Shown in pieces: positions 1 through 10,300 of a stretch of DNA of 64,000 nt (positions are counted from its first letter, which is position 1; each line of letters starts with the position of its first letter). The position numbers and the translations under genes were made by a program. This stretch comes from CAIZGX01 sp046048875. Lineage in GTDB: Bacteria > Bacteroidota > Bacteroidia > Flavobacteriales_D > Sanyastnellaceae. Location of the stretch: assembly GCA_046048875.1 (NCBI GenBank), contig JBJOFG010000008.1, positions 62,001-126,000 of the forward strand. The letters are read 5' to 3'. The notes below the pieces were generated by a model. It saw only the letters and a program-made list of their open reading frames with translations. It was not told where the DNA came from and ran no database searches.

Positions 1-2
1 AA

Positions 3-1922
3 GCGAATTATGCTCAAGTGAAATCATGGGCAGAGAGTAATTACATTGCTCGTGTAGAGTACAACGGTTCAATAGGAAAGGTTTATTTAGATTCGCTAGG
101 CAAGGCTAATTTGAAAGGACAATATCCTGAGCAGAAAGGAATGATGGGCACTCGTCAAGGCAGTGACTTCTGGTTTAATATTCCTCCAAGTGAGCATTTC
201 ATTGATGAATTGCATGAATTGGGACCCGTTCACAATTTCGAAGTGAAATTCCAACCGCCCAATGAAACTGCTCAAAGTCTTTTGTGGTGGTTAATTGCTT
301 TAGGAGTAATGATCGCGGCTTGGACCTTCATCATGCGTCGCATGGGCGGTGGTGGCGGCGGTGGCGGCGGACAGATCTTCAATATAGGAAAAAGTAAAGC
401 GCAGCTTTTTGAAAAGGGAAAAGGGACGAACGTAACATTCGCAGATGTTGCCGGTTTAGAAGGTGCGAAGGAAGAGGTGGAAGAGATTGTAGATTTCTTG
501 AAACATCCTAAAAAGTATACAGAACTTGGAGCGAAGATTCCAAAAGGAGCGTTGCTTGTTGGCCCTCCGGGAACAGGAAAAACATTGTTAGCAAAAGCTG
601 TAGCCGGAGAGGCGCAAGTACCATTCTTCTCGCTTTCAGGATCTGATTTCGTTGAGATGTTTGTTGGGGTAGGTGCAAGCCGTGTGCGTGACTTATTCCG
701 TCAGGCAAAAGAAAAAGCACCCGCTATCATTTTCATTGATGAAATCGATGCGATAGGACGTGCACGGAGCAAGAATGTGAATTTCGGAAGTAACGACGAG
801 CGTGAGAATACCTTGAATCAGTTGTTAACGGAAATGGATGGTTTCGGAACGAATTCAGGAATTATTATTCTTGCGGCTACGAATCGTGCAGACATTTTGG
901 ATAAAGCCCTCATGCGCGCAGGACGTTTCGATCGTCAGATTTATGTTGACATGCCTGACATGAAAGAGCGTGTTCAAATTTTCAACGTTCACTTGAAAAA
1001 CGTGAAGACCGATCCAACCGTAGATGTAGACTTTTTAGCACGACAAACACCTGGATTTTCTGGAGCTGACATCGCCAACATTTGTAACGAAGCTGCACTT
1101 ATTGCAGCACGTCATGGCGCTGCAACAGTTGAACAAAAGGATTTCTTGGCAGCTGTGGACCGCATCATTGGTGGTTTAGAGAAGAAGAACAAAATTATCA
1201 CGCCGAATGAGAAACGCGCGATAGCTTTCCACGAAGCTGGTCATGCCGTTACTTCTTGGTTGTTGGAATACGCTTCGCCTTTGGTAAAGGTAACCATCGT
1301 ACCTCGTGGAAGATCATTGGGAGCCGCTTGGTATTTACCGGAAGAAAGACAGATAACGACAACTGATCAGATTCTTGATGAGATGTGTGCGACACTTGGT
1401 GGACGTGCAGCAGAGCAAGTAATCTTTGGTAAGATTTCAACGGGAGCGCTTTCAGATTTGGAGAAAGTAACCAAACAAGCTTACGCGATGGTTGGTATCT
1501 ATGGATTGAATGATCGAATAGGTAACTTAAGTTATTATGATTCTTCAGGTGAGAATCAGTTTACCAAGCCCTACAGCGACGAGACTGCTCGCACTATGGA
1601 TGAAGAGGTGAGTAAGTTGGTTGAAGCCGCTTATCAAAGAGCACTTCACCTGTTAACAGAGAATCGCGAAAAGTTGGAGGAACTTGCACAATTGCTATTG
1701 GACAAGGAAGTTATCTTCAAAGAAGATTTAGAGCGAATTCTTGGCGTAAGACCTTATGTTGATCGTCAAACCCAGATAGATGAGGCAGAAACGTCGGCTC
1801 AGATAGCCAAAGATGCTGCGAGTACTGAAGTTGAAGAAGAGCATCTATCAGGAGAACAGATCGATTCATCGGAAGAAAATTCAGATAACGGAACGCAAAC
1901 TACAGAAACAGAGGAGAATTAG
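3..1922 (+). CDS. ftsH: ATP-dependent zinc metalloprotease FtsH (5'-partial)
   Basis: Membrane-anchored AAA+ protease that extracts and degrades misfolded or short-lived membrane and cytosolic proteins. Counting from the first codon seen (position 3), there is a periplasmic part, one membrane helix at about 92-112, a nine-glycine run at about 116-124, Walker A GPPGTGKT at 187-194, Walker B FIDEID near 243, and the zinc site HEAGH at 410-414. The tail after about residue 595 is acidic and low in complexity. The reading frame is open to the left edge, so the true start and the first membrane helix lie outside the window; the GTG at 18 is just an internal Val codon. cdsA begins 2 nt after the stop, so the two are probably co-transcribed. 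The family assignment is secure. Confidence 0.97.
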   Translation, partial: ANYAQVKSWAESNYIARVEYNGSIGKVYLDSLGKANLKGQYPEQKGMMGTRQGSDFWFNIPPSEHFIDELHELGPVHNFEVKFQPPNETAQSLLWWLIALGVMIAAWTFIMRRMGGGGGGGGGQIFNIGKSKAQLFEKGKGTNVTFADVAGLEGAKEEVEEIVDFLKHPKKYTELGAKIPKGALLVGPPGTGKTLLAKAVAGEAQVPFFSLSGSDFVEMFVGVGASRVRDLFRQAKEKAPAIIFIDEIDAIGRARSKNVNFGSNDERENTLNQLLTEMDGFGTNSGIIILAATNRADILDKALMRAGRFDRQIYVDMPDMKERVQIFNVHLKNVKTDPTVDVDFLARQTPGFSGADIANICNEAALIAARHGAATVEQKDFLAAVDRIIGGLEKKNKIITPNEKRAIAFHEAGHAVTSWLLEYASPLVKVTIVPRGRSLGAAWYLPEERQITTTDQILDEMCATLGGRAAEQVIFGKISTGALSDLEKVTKQAYAMVGIYGLNDRIGNLSYYDSSGENQFTKPYSDETARTMDEEVSKLVEAAYQRALHLLTENREKLEELAQLLLDKEVIFKEDLERILGVRPYVDRQTQIDEAETSAQIAKDAASTEVEEEHLSGEQIDSSEENSDNGTQTTETEEN

Positions 1923-1924
1923 GT

Positions 1925-2734
1925 TTGAGTAACTTAGTATTAAGATCCTTAGTAGGTCTCGTATTTAGTTTAGTAGTGGTGGGCTCTGCATTTGCAGGGC
2001 TTTTGCCATTTACGATGTTGTTCGGGTTCTTCGCTGCTAAAGGATTTCAAGAATTCATACGTTTGGTAAATCCTGGGATGAAACGCTTTCAAAGAAGAGC
2101 TGGATTGGCTTTGGCTATTTTACTTTATTTGTCAGCAGCGTCTACTATGGTCTATGGTACAGATTGGCGTTGGATGCTTATTGTACCCGCGCTTTGGTTA
2201 ATCTTCATGTCTGTAGAGATGATGAAGGTGAGTGCAAGTTTTATTCTCGATACTTCAACAATTTTAATGGGTTTTATTTATGCAGTTATCCCATTTTCAC
2301 TTCTTGTTTTTCTTGGAAAAGTAAACGGTGATTTTGATGCTCGACTTCCGTTTGGTTTCTTTTTAATCTTGTGGGCGAATGACACAGGTGCTTACATGGT
2401 TGGGAAGTTTTTTGGAAAGCATAAATTGTTGGAAGCAGTATCTCCAAAAAAGACATGGGAGGGATTATTTGGAGGAATGGGAAGTGCGATAATTTCCGGA
2501 TATTTTTTGTACTCATTGATGCCGAACTCCTTCACGCGGATTGAGTGGATTACTATTGCTTCTATTGTCGCGGTATTTGCCAATATCGGTGATTTGATTG
2601 AGTCTCAAATCAAACGGATCAAAGGCGTTAAGGACTCTGGAAAATTATTGCCTGGTCACGGCGGTGTGCTGGATCGTTTTGACGGGTTGCTTATTGCCAT
2701 GCCACTTGTAATTATTTATTTGATTTTGTTTTAA
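1925..2734 (+). CDS. cdsA: Phosphatidate cytidylyltransferase
   Basis: Makes CDP-diacylglycerol from phosphatidic acid and CTP, the branch point for bacterial phospholipids, in the inner membrane. The protein has 269 residues, several hydrophobic helices, and a complete CdsA family signature at residues 227-253 (SQIKR...KDSGK...PGHGG..DRFD). The start is a TTG placed 2 nt after the ftsH stop; no ATG in frame gives a better N-terminus. psd follows after 1 nt, so ftsH-cdsA-psd reads as one operon. Coupling of CdsA and Psd fits phosphatidylethanolamine synthesis; the phosphatidylserine synthase is not in this window. Confidence 0.96.
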   Translation: MSNLVLRSLVGLVFSLVVVGSAFAGLLPFTMLFGFFAAKGFQEFIRLVNPGMKRFQRRAGLALAILLYLSAASTMVYGTDWRWMLIVPALWLIFMSVEMMKVSASFILDTSTILMGFIYAVIPFSLLVFLGKVNGDFDARLPFGFFLILWANDTGAYMVGKFFGKHKLLEAVSPKKTWEGLFGGMGSAIISGYFLYSLMPNSFTRIEWITIASIVAVFANIGDLIESQIKRIKGVKDSGKLLPGHGGVLDRFDGLLIAMPLVIIYLILF

Positions 2735-2735
2735 T

Positions 2736-3392
2736 ATGACTATTCACAAAGAGGGATTTAAGATTTTAGGTGGAACATTATTGATTTCTACCATTTTAGT
2801 TGGTAGCGCATTTTTGTTGTTTGATGCAGCGCTGATTTGGATTTTGACAGCTATTGCATGTGGAATCGTTTTCTTGCTTTTCTTGCAATTTTTCCGTCTT
2901 CCACATCGCGTGAATCGGGCAAATGAAAATGAATTGGTGGCACCATGTGATGGAAAGGTTGTGGTTATTGAAGAAGTTGAAGAGCCAGAATATTTTCAGG
3001 GAAAAAGAATTCAGGTCTCAATTTTTATGTCTCCTTTAAATGTTCACGCGAACTGGACCCCATGTTCAGGTGAAGTGAAGTATTTCAAATACCATCCTGG
3101 ATTGTTTTTGGTGGCTTGGCATCCAAAGAGCAGCACTGAGAATGAACGCACGACAGTTGTAGTAGAGCATGCACCCGGAAAAGATGTTTTGTTACGTCAG
3201 GTAGCTGGTGCAGTAGCACGCAGAATCGTATGGTATGTGAATGCTGGCGATAAGTTGAATACGAATGATCAATTTGGATTCATTAAGTTCGGAAGTCGTG
3301 TGGATTTATACTTCCCATTGGGAACAGAGATTGTTGCGAATATCGACGATGTCACCAAAGGAAACGAGACTGTAATTGCTCGATGGAAATAG
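2736..3392 (+). CDS. psd: Phosphatidylserine decarboxylase, short bacterial type
   Basis: Converts phosphatidylserine to phosphatidylethanolamine at the inner membrane. The 218-residue length matches the short 'PSD-B related' group. Two hydrophobic segments lie at about 11-30 and 33-52. The proenzyme self-cleaves at a Gly-Ser bond to form the pyruvoyl cofactor; the likely site is G186-S187 in KFGSRVD near the C-terminus. Other family landmarks are APCDGKV at 69-75 and the SPLNVHANW stretch near 99. It is the last gene of the ftsH-cdsA-psd run and is followed by a strong bidirectional hairpin terminator. Confidence 0.95.
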   Translation: MTIHKEGFKILGGTLLISTILVGSAFLLFDAALIWILTAIACGIVFLLFLQFFRLPHRVNRANENELVAPCDGKVVVIEEVEEPEYFQGKRIQVSIFMSPLNVHANWTPCSGEVKYFKYHPGLFLVAWHPKSSTENERTTVVVEHAPGKDVLLRQVAGAVARRIVWYVNAGDKLNTNDQFGFIKFGSRVDLYFPLGTEIVANIDDVTKGNETVIARWK

Positions 3393-3412
3393 GGGTGATG
3401 ATTGGAAGGAAT

Positions 3413-3445
3413 AAAAAAAGGGTCTGAAAATCAGACCCTTTTTTT
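3413..3445. terminator. Bidirectional intrinsic terminator
   Basis: A perfect hairpin with a 15-bp stem (arm AAAAAAAGGGTCTGA, loop AAA, complementary arm) carries an A-run on the left and a T-run on the right. It therefore works as an intrinsic terminator for both psd on the plus strand and the convergent DUF1573 gene on the minus strand. Confidence 0.93.
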
Positions 3446-3458
3446 ATTAGAATAATTC

Positions 3459-3920
3459 TTAGTTGTTCGGAGCACCACCTTGCTCTTTCACTGGAGCACC
3501 ACCTGGTGTTCCAGGAGCTGGAGCGTTCGGATCTGGTTCAACATTTCCTTTGATACGAACAACCTTTACAGGCTCGTTTACTGCGTTAGAGTTGATAGTC
3601 ACAGACTTGTTGATTGGACCAGGACGCTTTGTATCGTACTTCACCTGAATGATTGAAGAACCACCAGGAAGAATTGGAGTCGTGTCGCAAGTTGGCACAG
3701 TACAACCGCAAGAACCTTTACACTTGCTTAAAGTCAAAGGCTCAGTACCCGAGTTGGTCACCTTGAATTCACAAGCACCGTTACCACCGAAAGCTACTGT
3801 ACCGTAGTCATGAACTTCTTTGTCAACGGTAATGGCTGGGCCAGTTACTAATTGTGTTTGAGCGTTTGCAGAAATAGCTAATCCAAATGCAACTGCTAGA
3901 GAGAAAATTACTTTTTTCAT
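3459..3920 (-). CDS. Exported DUF1573 protein
   Basis: A 153-residue secreted or periplasmic protein of unknown function. Residues 1-20 form a Sec signal peptide ending ANA-Q. The rest is one DUF1573 domain with the typical openings HDYGTV and a C-terminal KVVRIKGNVE strand, an Ig-like beta-sandwich fold. A cysteine cluster KCKGSCGCTVPTC sits in the middle, and the C-terminus is rich in Pro, Gly and Ala. It lies 19 nt downstream of a second DUF1573 gene, so the two are likely co-transcribed duplicates. DUF1573 proteins are common in Bacteroidota, but no biochemical role is established that I can assign. Confidence 0.85.
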   Translation of the reverse strand: MKKVIFSLAVAFGLAISANAQTQLVTGPAITVDKEVHDYGTVAFGGNGACEFKVTNSGTEPLTLSKCKGSCGCTVPTCDTTPILPGGSSIIQVKYDTKRPGPINKSVTINSNAVNEPVKVVRIKGNVEPDPNAPAPGTPGGAPVKEQGGAPNN

Positions 3921-3939
3921 TTTATTAAGATATTTCTAA

Positions 3940-4350
3940 TTATTCGATTACTTCACCCTTGATAGTTAATACTGTTGGTTTCGCTTCTGGGTTATTCCAG
4001 TTAACCATTACCGTTTTAGTAAAAGGACCCATTCTGTTTGTATCATAGTGAACAGTGATGCTAACGCTTTTGCCCGGTTCGATAGTTGTGTTAGGGTCAC
4101 ACTTCGGAGTTGTGCAACCGCAAGAACCTTGGCAAGAACTGATAATCAAATTTTGATCACCTGTATTTGATAATTCAAACGTACAGTTTCCGTCAGATCC
4201 TTTTTTCACTTGACCGTAGTTGTGTTCCGTTTTATCGGGAGTCAACATAGGAGATCCAAAAGTTGTAATTTTTCCAGGCTGCGCTTCAGCACATCCAGCA
4301 AGACCTAAGAAGAAGGCCACTGCAGCAAAAAGGGTAAAATTGATTTTCAT
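3940..4350 (-). CDS. DUF1573 lipoprotein
   Basis: A 136-residue paralogue of the next gene downstream. The N-terminus has a signal sequence ending in a lipobox (LAGC, Cys20), so this copy is probably lipid-anchored while its neighbour is soluble. The DUF1573 domain contains HNYGQV and the cysteine cluster SCQGSCGCTTPKC, the same spacing as in the partner. The two share the order strand - Cys cluster - P/G-rich turn - VTVHYDT-like strand. Function unknown; the paired lipidated and soluble copies suggest a shared envelope role (inference). Confidence 0.85.
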   Translation of the reverse strand: MKINFTLFAAVAFFLGLAGCAEAQPGKITTFGSPMLTPDKTEHNYGQVKKGSDGNCTFELSNTGDQNLIISSCQGSCGCTTPKCDPNTTIEPGKSVSITVHYDTNRMGPFTKTVMVNWNNPEAKPTVLTIKGEVIE

Positions 4351-4397
4351 ATTATTGATTGTTAGTTTTCAAATATCGGTAAGAATTTTCAAAGTCG

Positions 4398-7300
4398 CTA
4401 GTGATTAACTAAAAGCGTGCCACTTCGGATTGAGTTTTGTGAAATTTCAATTATGGTATACAATCCGTTTGAAAGATTGAGAGTGTTTAACTTTCTTGAG
4501 GTTCCTATGCCTTTCTCTTTTAATAAAAGACGACCTTGTGTGTCATGAATTTCGATAGTACTCGACACTCGTAATCCGTTGATTTGAATGAAATCTTGAG
4601 CAGGGTTTGGGAAAATTGAGAATGACTCTTGATTAGCTTCAGCGACAGAAACAATGAAGGCATTCGCGGAGCAACCGTATTCATTGAAATAACTACACGA
4701 GAAGAATTCACCCAATGTGTCTGAAACACTTACCAATGAATCAAGAGTTAAATTCCCGTCAATGGTCCAATAGGTATTGTCCTGATTTGAGCAATTTGTG
4801 CACGTTACAAATCCATTCTCGAAAATCAAAGACGGAATAGTTCCCCCATTAATTGTAAGTGTAGTGTTTGGACTGTTTGCTACAACGTTTGCCAAAGTAC
4901 AAGTCAGGTATGGGTTGTAGGTATTGGCTATGGTGTAATTGAAGTCGTAAGATTCAAGGTAAGAAAGTGGGATATTTCCGTTGCCATTTCCTAAAAAGAG
5001 TTCACAAGAAATTCCTTCTACTTCATCAGTGTTGTTTACAAATGTCACGAAAAGTGGTGCGCAACCTTCACTCGGACTGAAGCTAAGAGTAGGTTGTATG
5101 ACAAGAAGTGGATTTGAAATTTCAGATAAACACCCCTGTCCAGAAATAGCTTGCGCTGTGTAATATCCATTTTGATATACACCTCCTTGAAGGGTGCTTA
5201 TTGAGGAAGTACCTTGCGCGAATGCGACATTGTCTAGGAAATATTGTGTGAACAATCCTGAGCAATTGGAACAAAGCACAGCTCCATATGCGGAGGAAAG
5301 TAGTGGTGTCGGCGCATTAGGATGTACAGTCACACTAGCTCCATTGGAAATAAATGTCTGGCCATCAAGTGTGCAAGCTATAGATGTGGTGAATTCACCA
5401 TCAGTATTGTAGTTGATGATGGTCGAGTTGTTGAAGTTGTAGGTATTGTTATTTGTTGTCAAAACACAAGACATACCCTCGAAAAACGGAGTTGTATTCG
5501 ACGCTTGAACATTCAGAGGTCCGCAACCCTCCGAGGTACTCAGTGTGTATGAAGGGAATATTTGAAGAAGCGTGTCTGTAGACGAAATACAACCGAATTC
5601 GTTTGTGAGTATGCCGAAGAAATAACCGCTTAAGTTTCCATTTGATAAAACCAAGGGGTTGGAATCAATATTCATGGATGTTCCATTTAACATCCATTCA
5701 ATAGATGTTGTTGCAGGAACGTTGATAGCTGTGATTGTTCCATCTAAATATGATAATTCGCTTGGAGATGGATTGGGGTATACGGTAATAATGGAGTCAC
5801 TGAATGATCCAAAGTTATTTCCGACTTGGCATGTCACCTCAGGACTGTAGCTTCCTGTTTCAGAGTATGTAAATTGGGTGGAAGTAAGGAAAGGCATATT
5901 TGCTCCACCAAGCCCATCGTTGATGGTGCATGTCATTCCGAAAATAGGGTCAGTTGTGTTAACAAGCACAGCGTTGAATGGACCGCAACCGGCTCCTGAA
6001 ATTACTTCGAATTGTGGTTGAATAACCACGACAGCGTCGCTCGAAGTAGAGCAACCCTGAGCGTTTGTGAACGTAGCTGAATAATATCCGTTTTCGTATA
6101 TACCATTGATAAAAGTTGAAATTGAATCGGTAGAAACGCTTAAATCGTTTCCATCTAACTGCCATGCAACAACATTCTCATATGAGTTATTCGTTACATG
6201 AACTTCGCCGAAACTCCAGTCAATATTGGGTTCACTCGGATGTTCAAATACGGTAATAGGTTCAAGCGTTAAAGTGCTGGAGTATATTCCAGAGTAACAA
6301 TACAGAATGGGCTCATATATGCCAGGGTCTGAAAGGGTAAAGTTGTAGGAAGATTGAATTGCAACGAAATCTGATCCTGGAATTAGTATTTCACACGAGA
6401 TTCCATCGGGCATAGAGGTGTTGTTAATGATTGAAGTTGATAAGGGGTAGCATCCTTGATTATTGGTAACCGAAGCATTCAGCTCTAGCACGAAAATGCT
6501 CGCTAACTCTGATTCGCATCCGAATTCATTCGTGTAAAATGCGCTATAGTTCCCGTTTTGAACGATGCTGTTTGAAAGAGTATTCAGACTTGACGAATTG
6601 ACATTTCCAGAAAGAGCGGAATTATTCAAAATCCAGGTTACATCGTTCCCGTTATAATTTAAAACTTCAATAATATTCGAGTTGAAACTTAAGGTCGGTG
6701 CAGAGGGAATGGGATAAGACTGCACGTTGGGATTATTCAGAGAGTAGTATGTGTTTCCGAATGCAGAGCACACCTCTAAAATAGAGATGTTCTCTCCTTC
6801 ATTCAAGATGTACGAATAGGGCGCTTCAAATATATTGCCTGGGGAATTGGCGTTTTCGAAATGACATTGAATTGTTTGAGTAGCGAGTGTCGTGTTTTCG
6901 AAAATAAGTTCGCTAGGTCCGCAAGGAGTGGTCTGTGTGTATGAATAAGTTGGAATTACGAAGTAGATGGAATCTGTCATTATTTCACAACCCGCTTCAT
7001 TTCTGACTTTTGCTCTGTAGAAACCATCTGTACCGTAATCCAATGAAGCATTGAAGCTAGGCTCAGCAATTGCCGATAATTCACCGTTAAAGTACCATTC
7101 AAAAGTATCTGAAATATTGTAATTTAATGTTATTTGAGGGAACTCAAAAGATAGCCATGAGCTGTCGGGCAAGCTTTTTACTGTCACAACTTTGTTCGCA
7201 AACGAACTTGTGTCTCCCTGAAAGTAGGTGAATTGAATCGTGTAGGTTCCTGGCTGGTTGTATAAATGGACATAAAATGGAGAGCAATAATTTTCAATAG

Positions 7301-10300
7301 TACCATCTCCGAAATCTATAACGCAAGAATCGTCAGAGGAAAATAGCGTCTGATTGTAGAGAAGTATGCTATCAAATTGGCAAATTGTGGAGTCTTCAAC
7401 TGATATTGCCGCATCGTTGTATTCGCAACTAAAGTCGTTCGTATTGGCAGTTGGATTGAAGTTATTTGCAAAGGGATCTGTGCATCCGAGATAAATACAG
7501 CTGCCATCCGGTGTATTCGCAGCGGAGTTGAAATTGTCTGCATTCGGGTCTGTGCAACCTAGAATGATACAACTTCCATCTTCCTGATTTGCAAGTGGGT
7601 TATAGTTTGTTGCAATTGTATTCGTACAACCTAAAACAATGCATGCAAAATCCTGACCGTCACAATTTTCGTCAATAGCATTTCCACAGATCTCCGAAGC
7701 GCCAGCATTAATATTAGGATCGAAATTGTTACAATCCCCAAGCACAATTCCATTGCTTGTGTAAGAAGATCCTGGTGAAATACAAGCTGTCAAGGTAGAT
7801 AAATAGTACCCGTCGTGGTCGTCGTCTAAATAAAAAGTTGTGAATGATAATCCATCGTCTACAAGGGTGTTGCAGTTATCATCTATACCGTTGCAAATCT
7901 CGATGGCGTTGGGGCTGATGTTTGGATTGTTATTGTTGCAATCTGTGTTACTTGTTGAGTAAGAAGAACCAGGATTACTGCATGAGTTCAGCGCAGTACC
8001 CGCGCCAAATCCATCACCATCAGTGTCGAGATAATAATTTATAAACTGAAGTCCTTCATCAATGAGTATATTGCAATTATCATCAATGCTGTTGCAAACT
8101 TCGGATGCGTTTGGGCGGATATTCGCATTGTTATTGTTGCAGTCTAAATTGTTGGTCACGTAATTACCAAAGATTGGAGTGCAAGAATTGGTGGCTGTCC
8201 CAGCGCCATAACCATCAAGATCTGAATCAATGTAGTAGTTTACGAAAATGAGTCCTTCGTTGATTTGGCCGTTGCAATTGTCGTCGATAAGATTACAAAT
8301 TTCTGTTGCTCCCGGCTTTACTTGAGCGTTCGAGTCGTTACAATCAGTATTATTCGTAACATATCCTGAAAGTGGGGTGCAGGAATTCTGACTTATGCTC
8401 GGATTTCCAAATCCGTCACCATCGTTGTCGAGATAATATGTAGTAATTGCCAGGCCTTCATTGATTAATCCGTCACAATCATCGTCGAATGTGTTGCAAA
8501 TTTCGGTTGCATTGATATTCACATTGGCATTGTTATCGTTGCAATCTTGGGAATTCAAAACATAACCTATGGGTGGTGAACATGCTGATAATGGACTTCC
8601 GGCATTTCCAAAACTATCTGCGTCAGTGTCTGCGTAATAGGTGATTGGCAGTACACATGATCCGTCGTTAACCGTAGCAATTGGTGAATAATTACAGGCT
8701 GTTGGAATTGTACATCCACTTACAACACATGATCCGTCGTACCATGTTGCATTCGGGTTGTAGTTAGAGGATGATGGGTAAATACATCCCGGAATATCAC
8801 AAGAACCGTCATCGATATTTGCAGTGGCGAGGTAATTATTCGCCAATGGGTTTGTGCAACCGGGTGTTTGAGCCGCAGTAAATAAGTTCATACGAACGAC
8901 AGGCATCTTTGCCATGAAGAAAAATCCGTTATTCTCTGGGTATCGTACAAAGCTTGTTTGATCAATAGCTGCTCCACTTCGGCATACTTTGAAAGCTTGC
9001 GTTCCGACTGTATTTTCTACCATTACAATGTAAACACTGTCGTTCATTAGTGTCAATGGTGTAGGAAGTTGGAGAGTGATAAGCTTTTGCTGTCCTATGG
9101 TGTTTACATCCCATGCATTAACTGGATATTCAACAGAGGTGGCTTGAAGATTTGTGAAGTCAGTCCTGTAGATACGTGCTCTTATAGTTGTTCCAATAGC
9201 TGTTCCAGGGCCTACAGCAACTGCTACAGATGTACATTTAACGGTGTTCGAGCGACCCTGGAAAATATTTCCAACTTGATAAGTTTGTCCGGCATACAGC
9301 GCACTTGGTGTGAACTCATCTTCCATAGGACCTTCATCTCGCGCATATTGATAATCTGTAATGAAGTAATCTAGCGTATCCCTATTGTTGTTTGGGGCTT
9401 CGTCAGTTTGCGATTGATTGATTTGGTAGGCTATTCGAAAATATCCTGTAGTAACACTTGGGGTGAAACCCGTTGCGAGGGTATAGTTTCCTGTAGCCCC
9501 AGCGGCCACATTACTATTCGCAGTTGTCTGATTGTATAAAACTGTATTCGATGAATTCAGAACTTTTACGTTCAGGTTTGTGGAAGTTTGAGTAGCGCTT
9601 CCAATGTTTGTAGCTTTTGCGTTGAACTTGAAAGGCACAAGCATTGTTTTCGGATAACGATCATAGGGTAAATCGTGAAAGTCGTTGGGAGGTACTGGGC
9701 TCGTGTTTCCGAAAGTGGTGTATCGCGTGCTGTTTATTGAGAGATTGTTAATACTTGGCTTGTATACCGTAATGTCATCAATTGCCCAATGGTAGTAGCT
9801 TCCGCTGTACAAAAACCGAAGTCTTACATTCGTTTGACCGATCGCTCCTGCCGGAAAAGTCGCTGATTTCCATTCAGCTGTTGCACTCGGGAAATCAGAT
9901 TGGGTGATCATGTCAATCCAGCTTGTTCCACCATTAATTGAATATTGAACTTTAATGGTTGAACTGTAGTTTCTGAATTGCTGCTGGTAAGTAACAACTG
10001 CACCTGTTACACCAGTAAGTGAAAATGAATTTGAGATAAGCCATGCTGTATGTGGACCAGGATCGGGTCCTGTTCCAAAGCCTCCACATTGGTTGTCGTT
10101 GTCGTCCCAGTAGTTGGAATCGAAAATCATGAAACCGTTGCTTTGAGTTACCGAATTGAAAGCTGAACTACCACCGGCGCATGAACCGCGTGATGTAATA
10201 GCGTTGCTTGGAACAGTATTCGGTCCGCGGTACTCCCACACTCCAATGTTCGAATTACTTCCGTTGCTCCATGTGGCAGGTAGACCCGATGCAAAATCCC

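Noticed and set aside
5194..9374. Several plus-strand open frames opposite the giant T9SS gene
   Set aside because: Shadows caused by its repetitive, biased codon use; no independent support.
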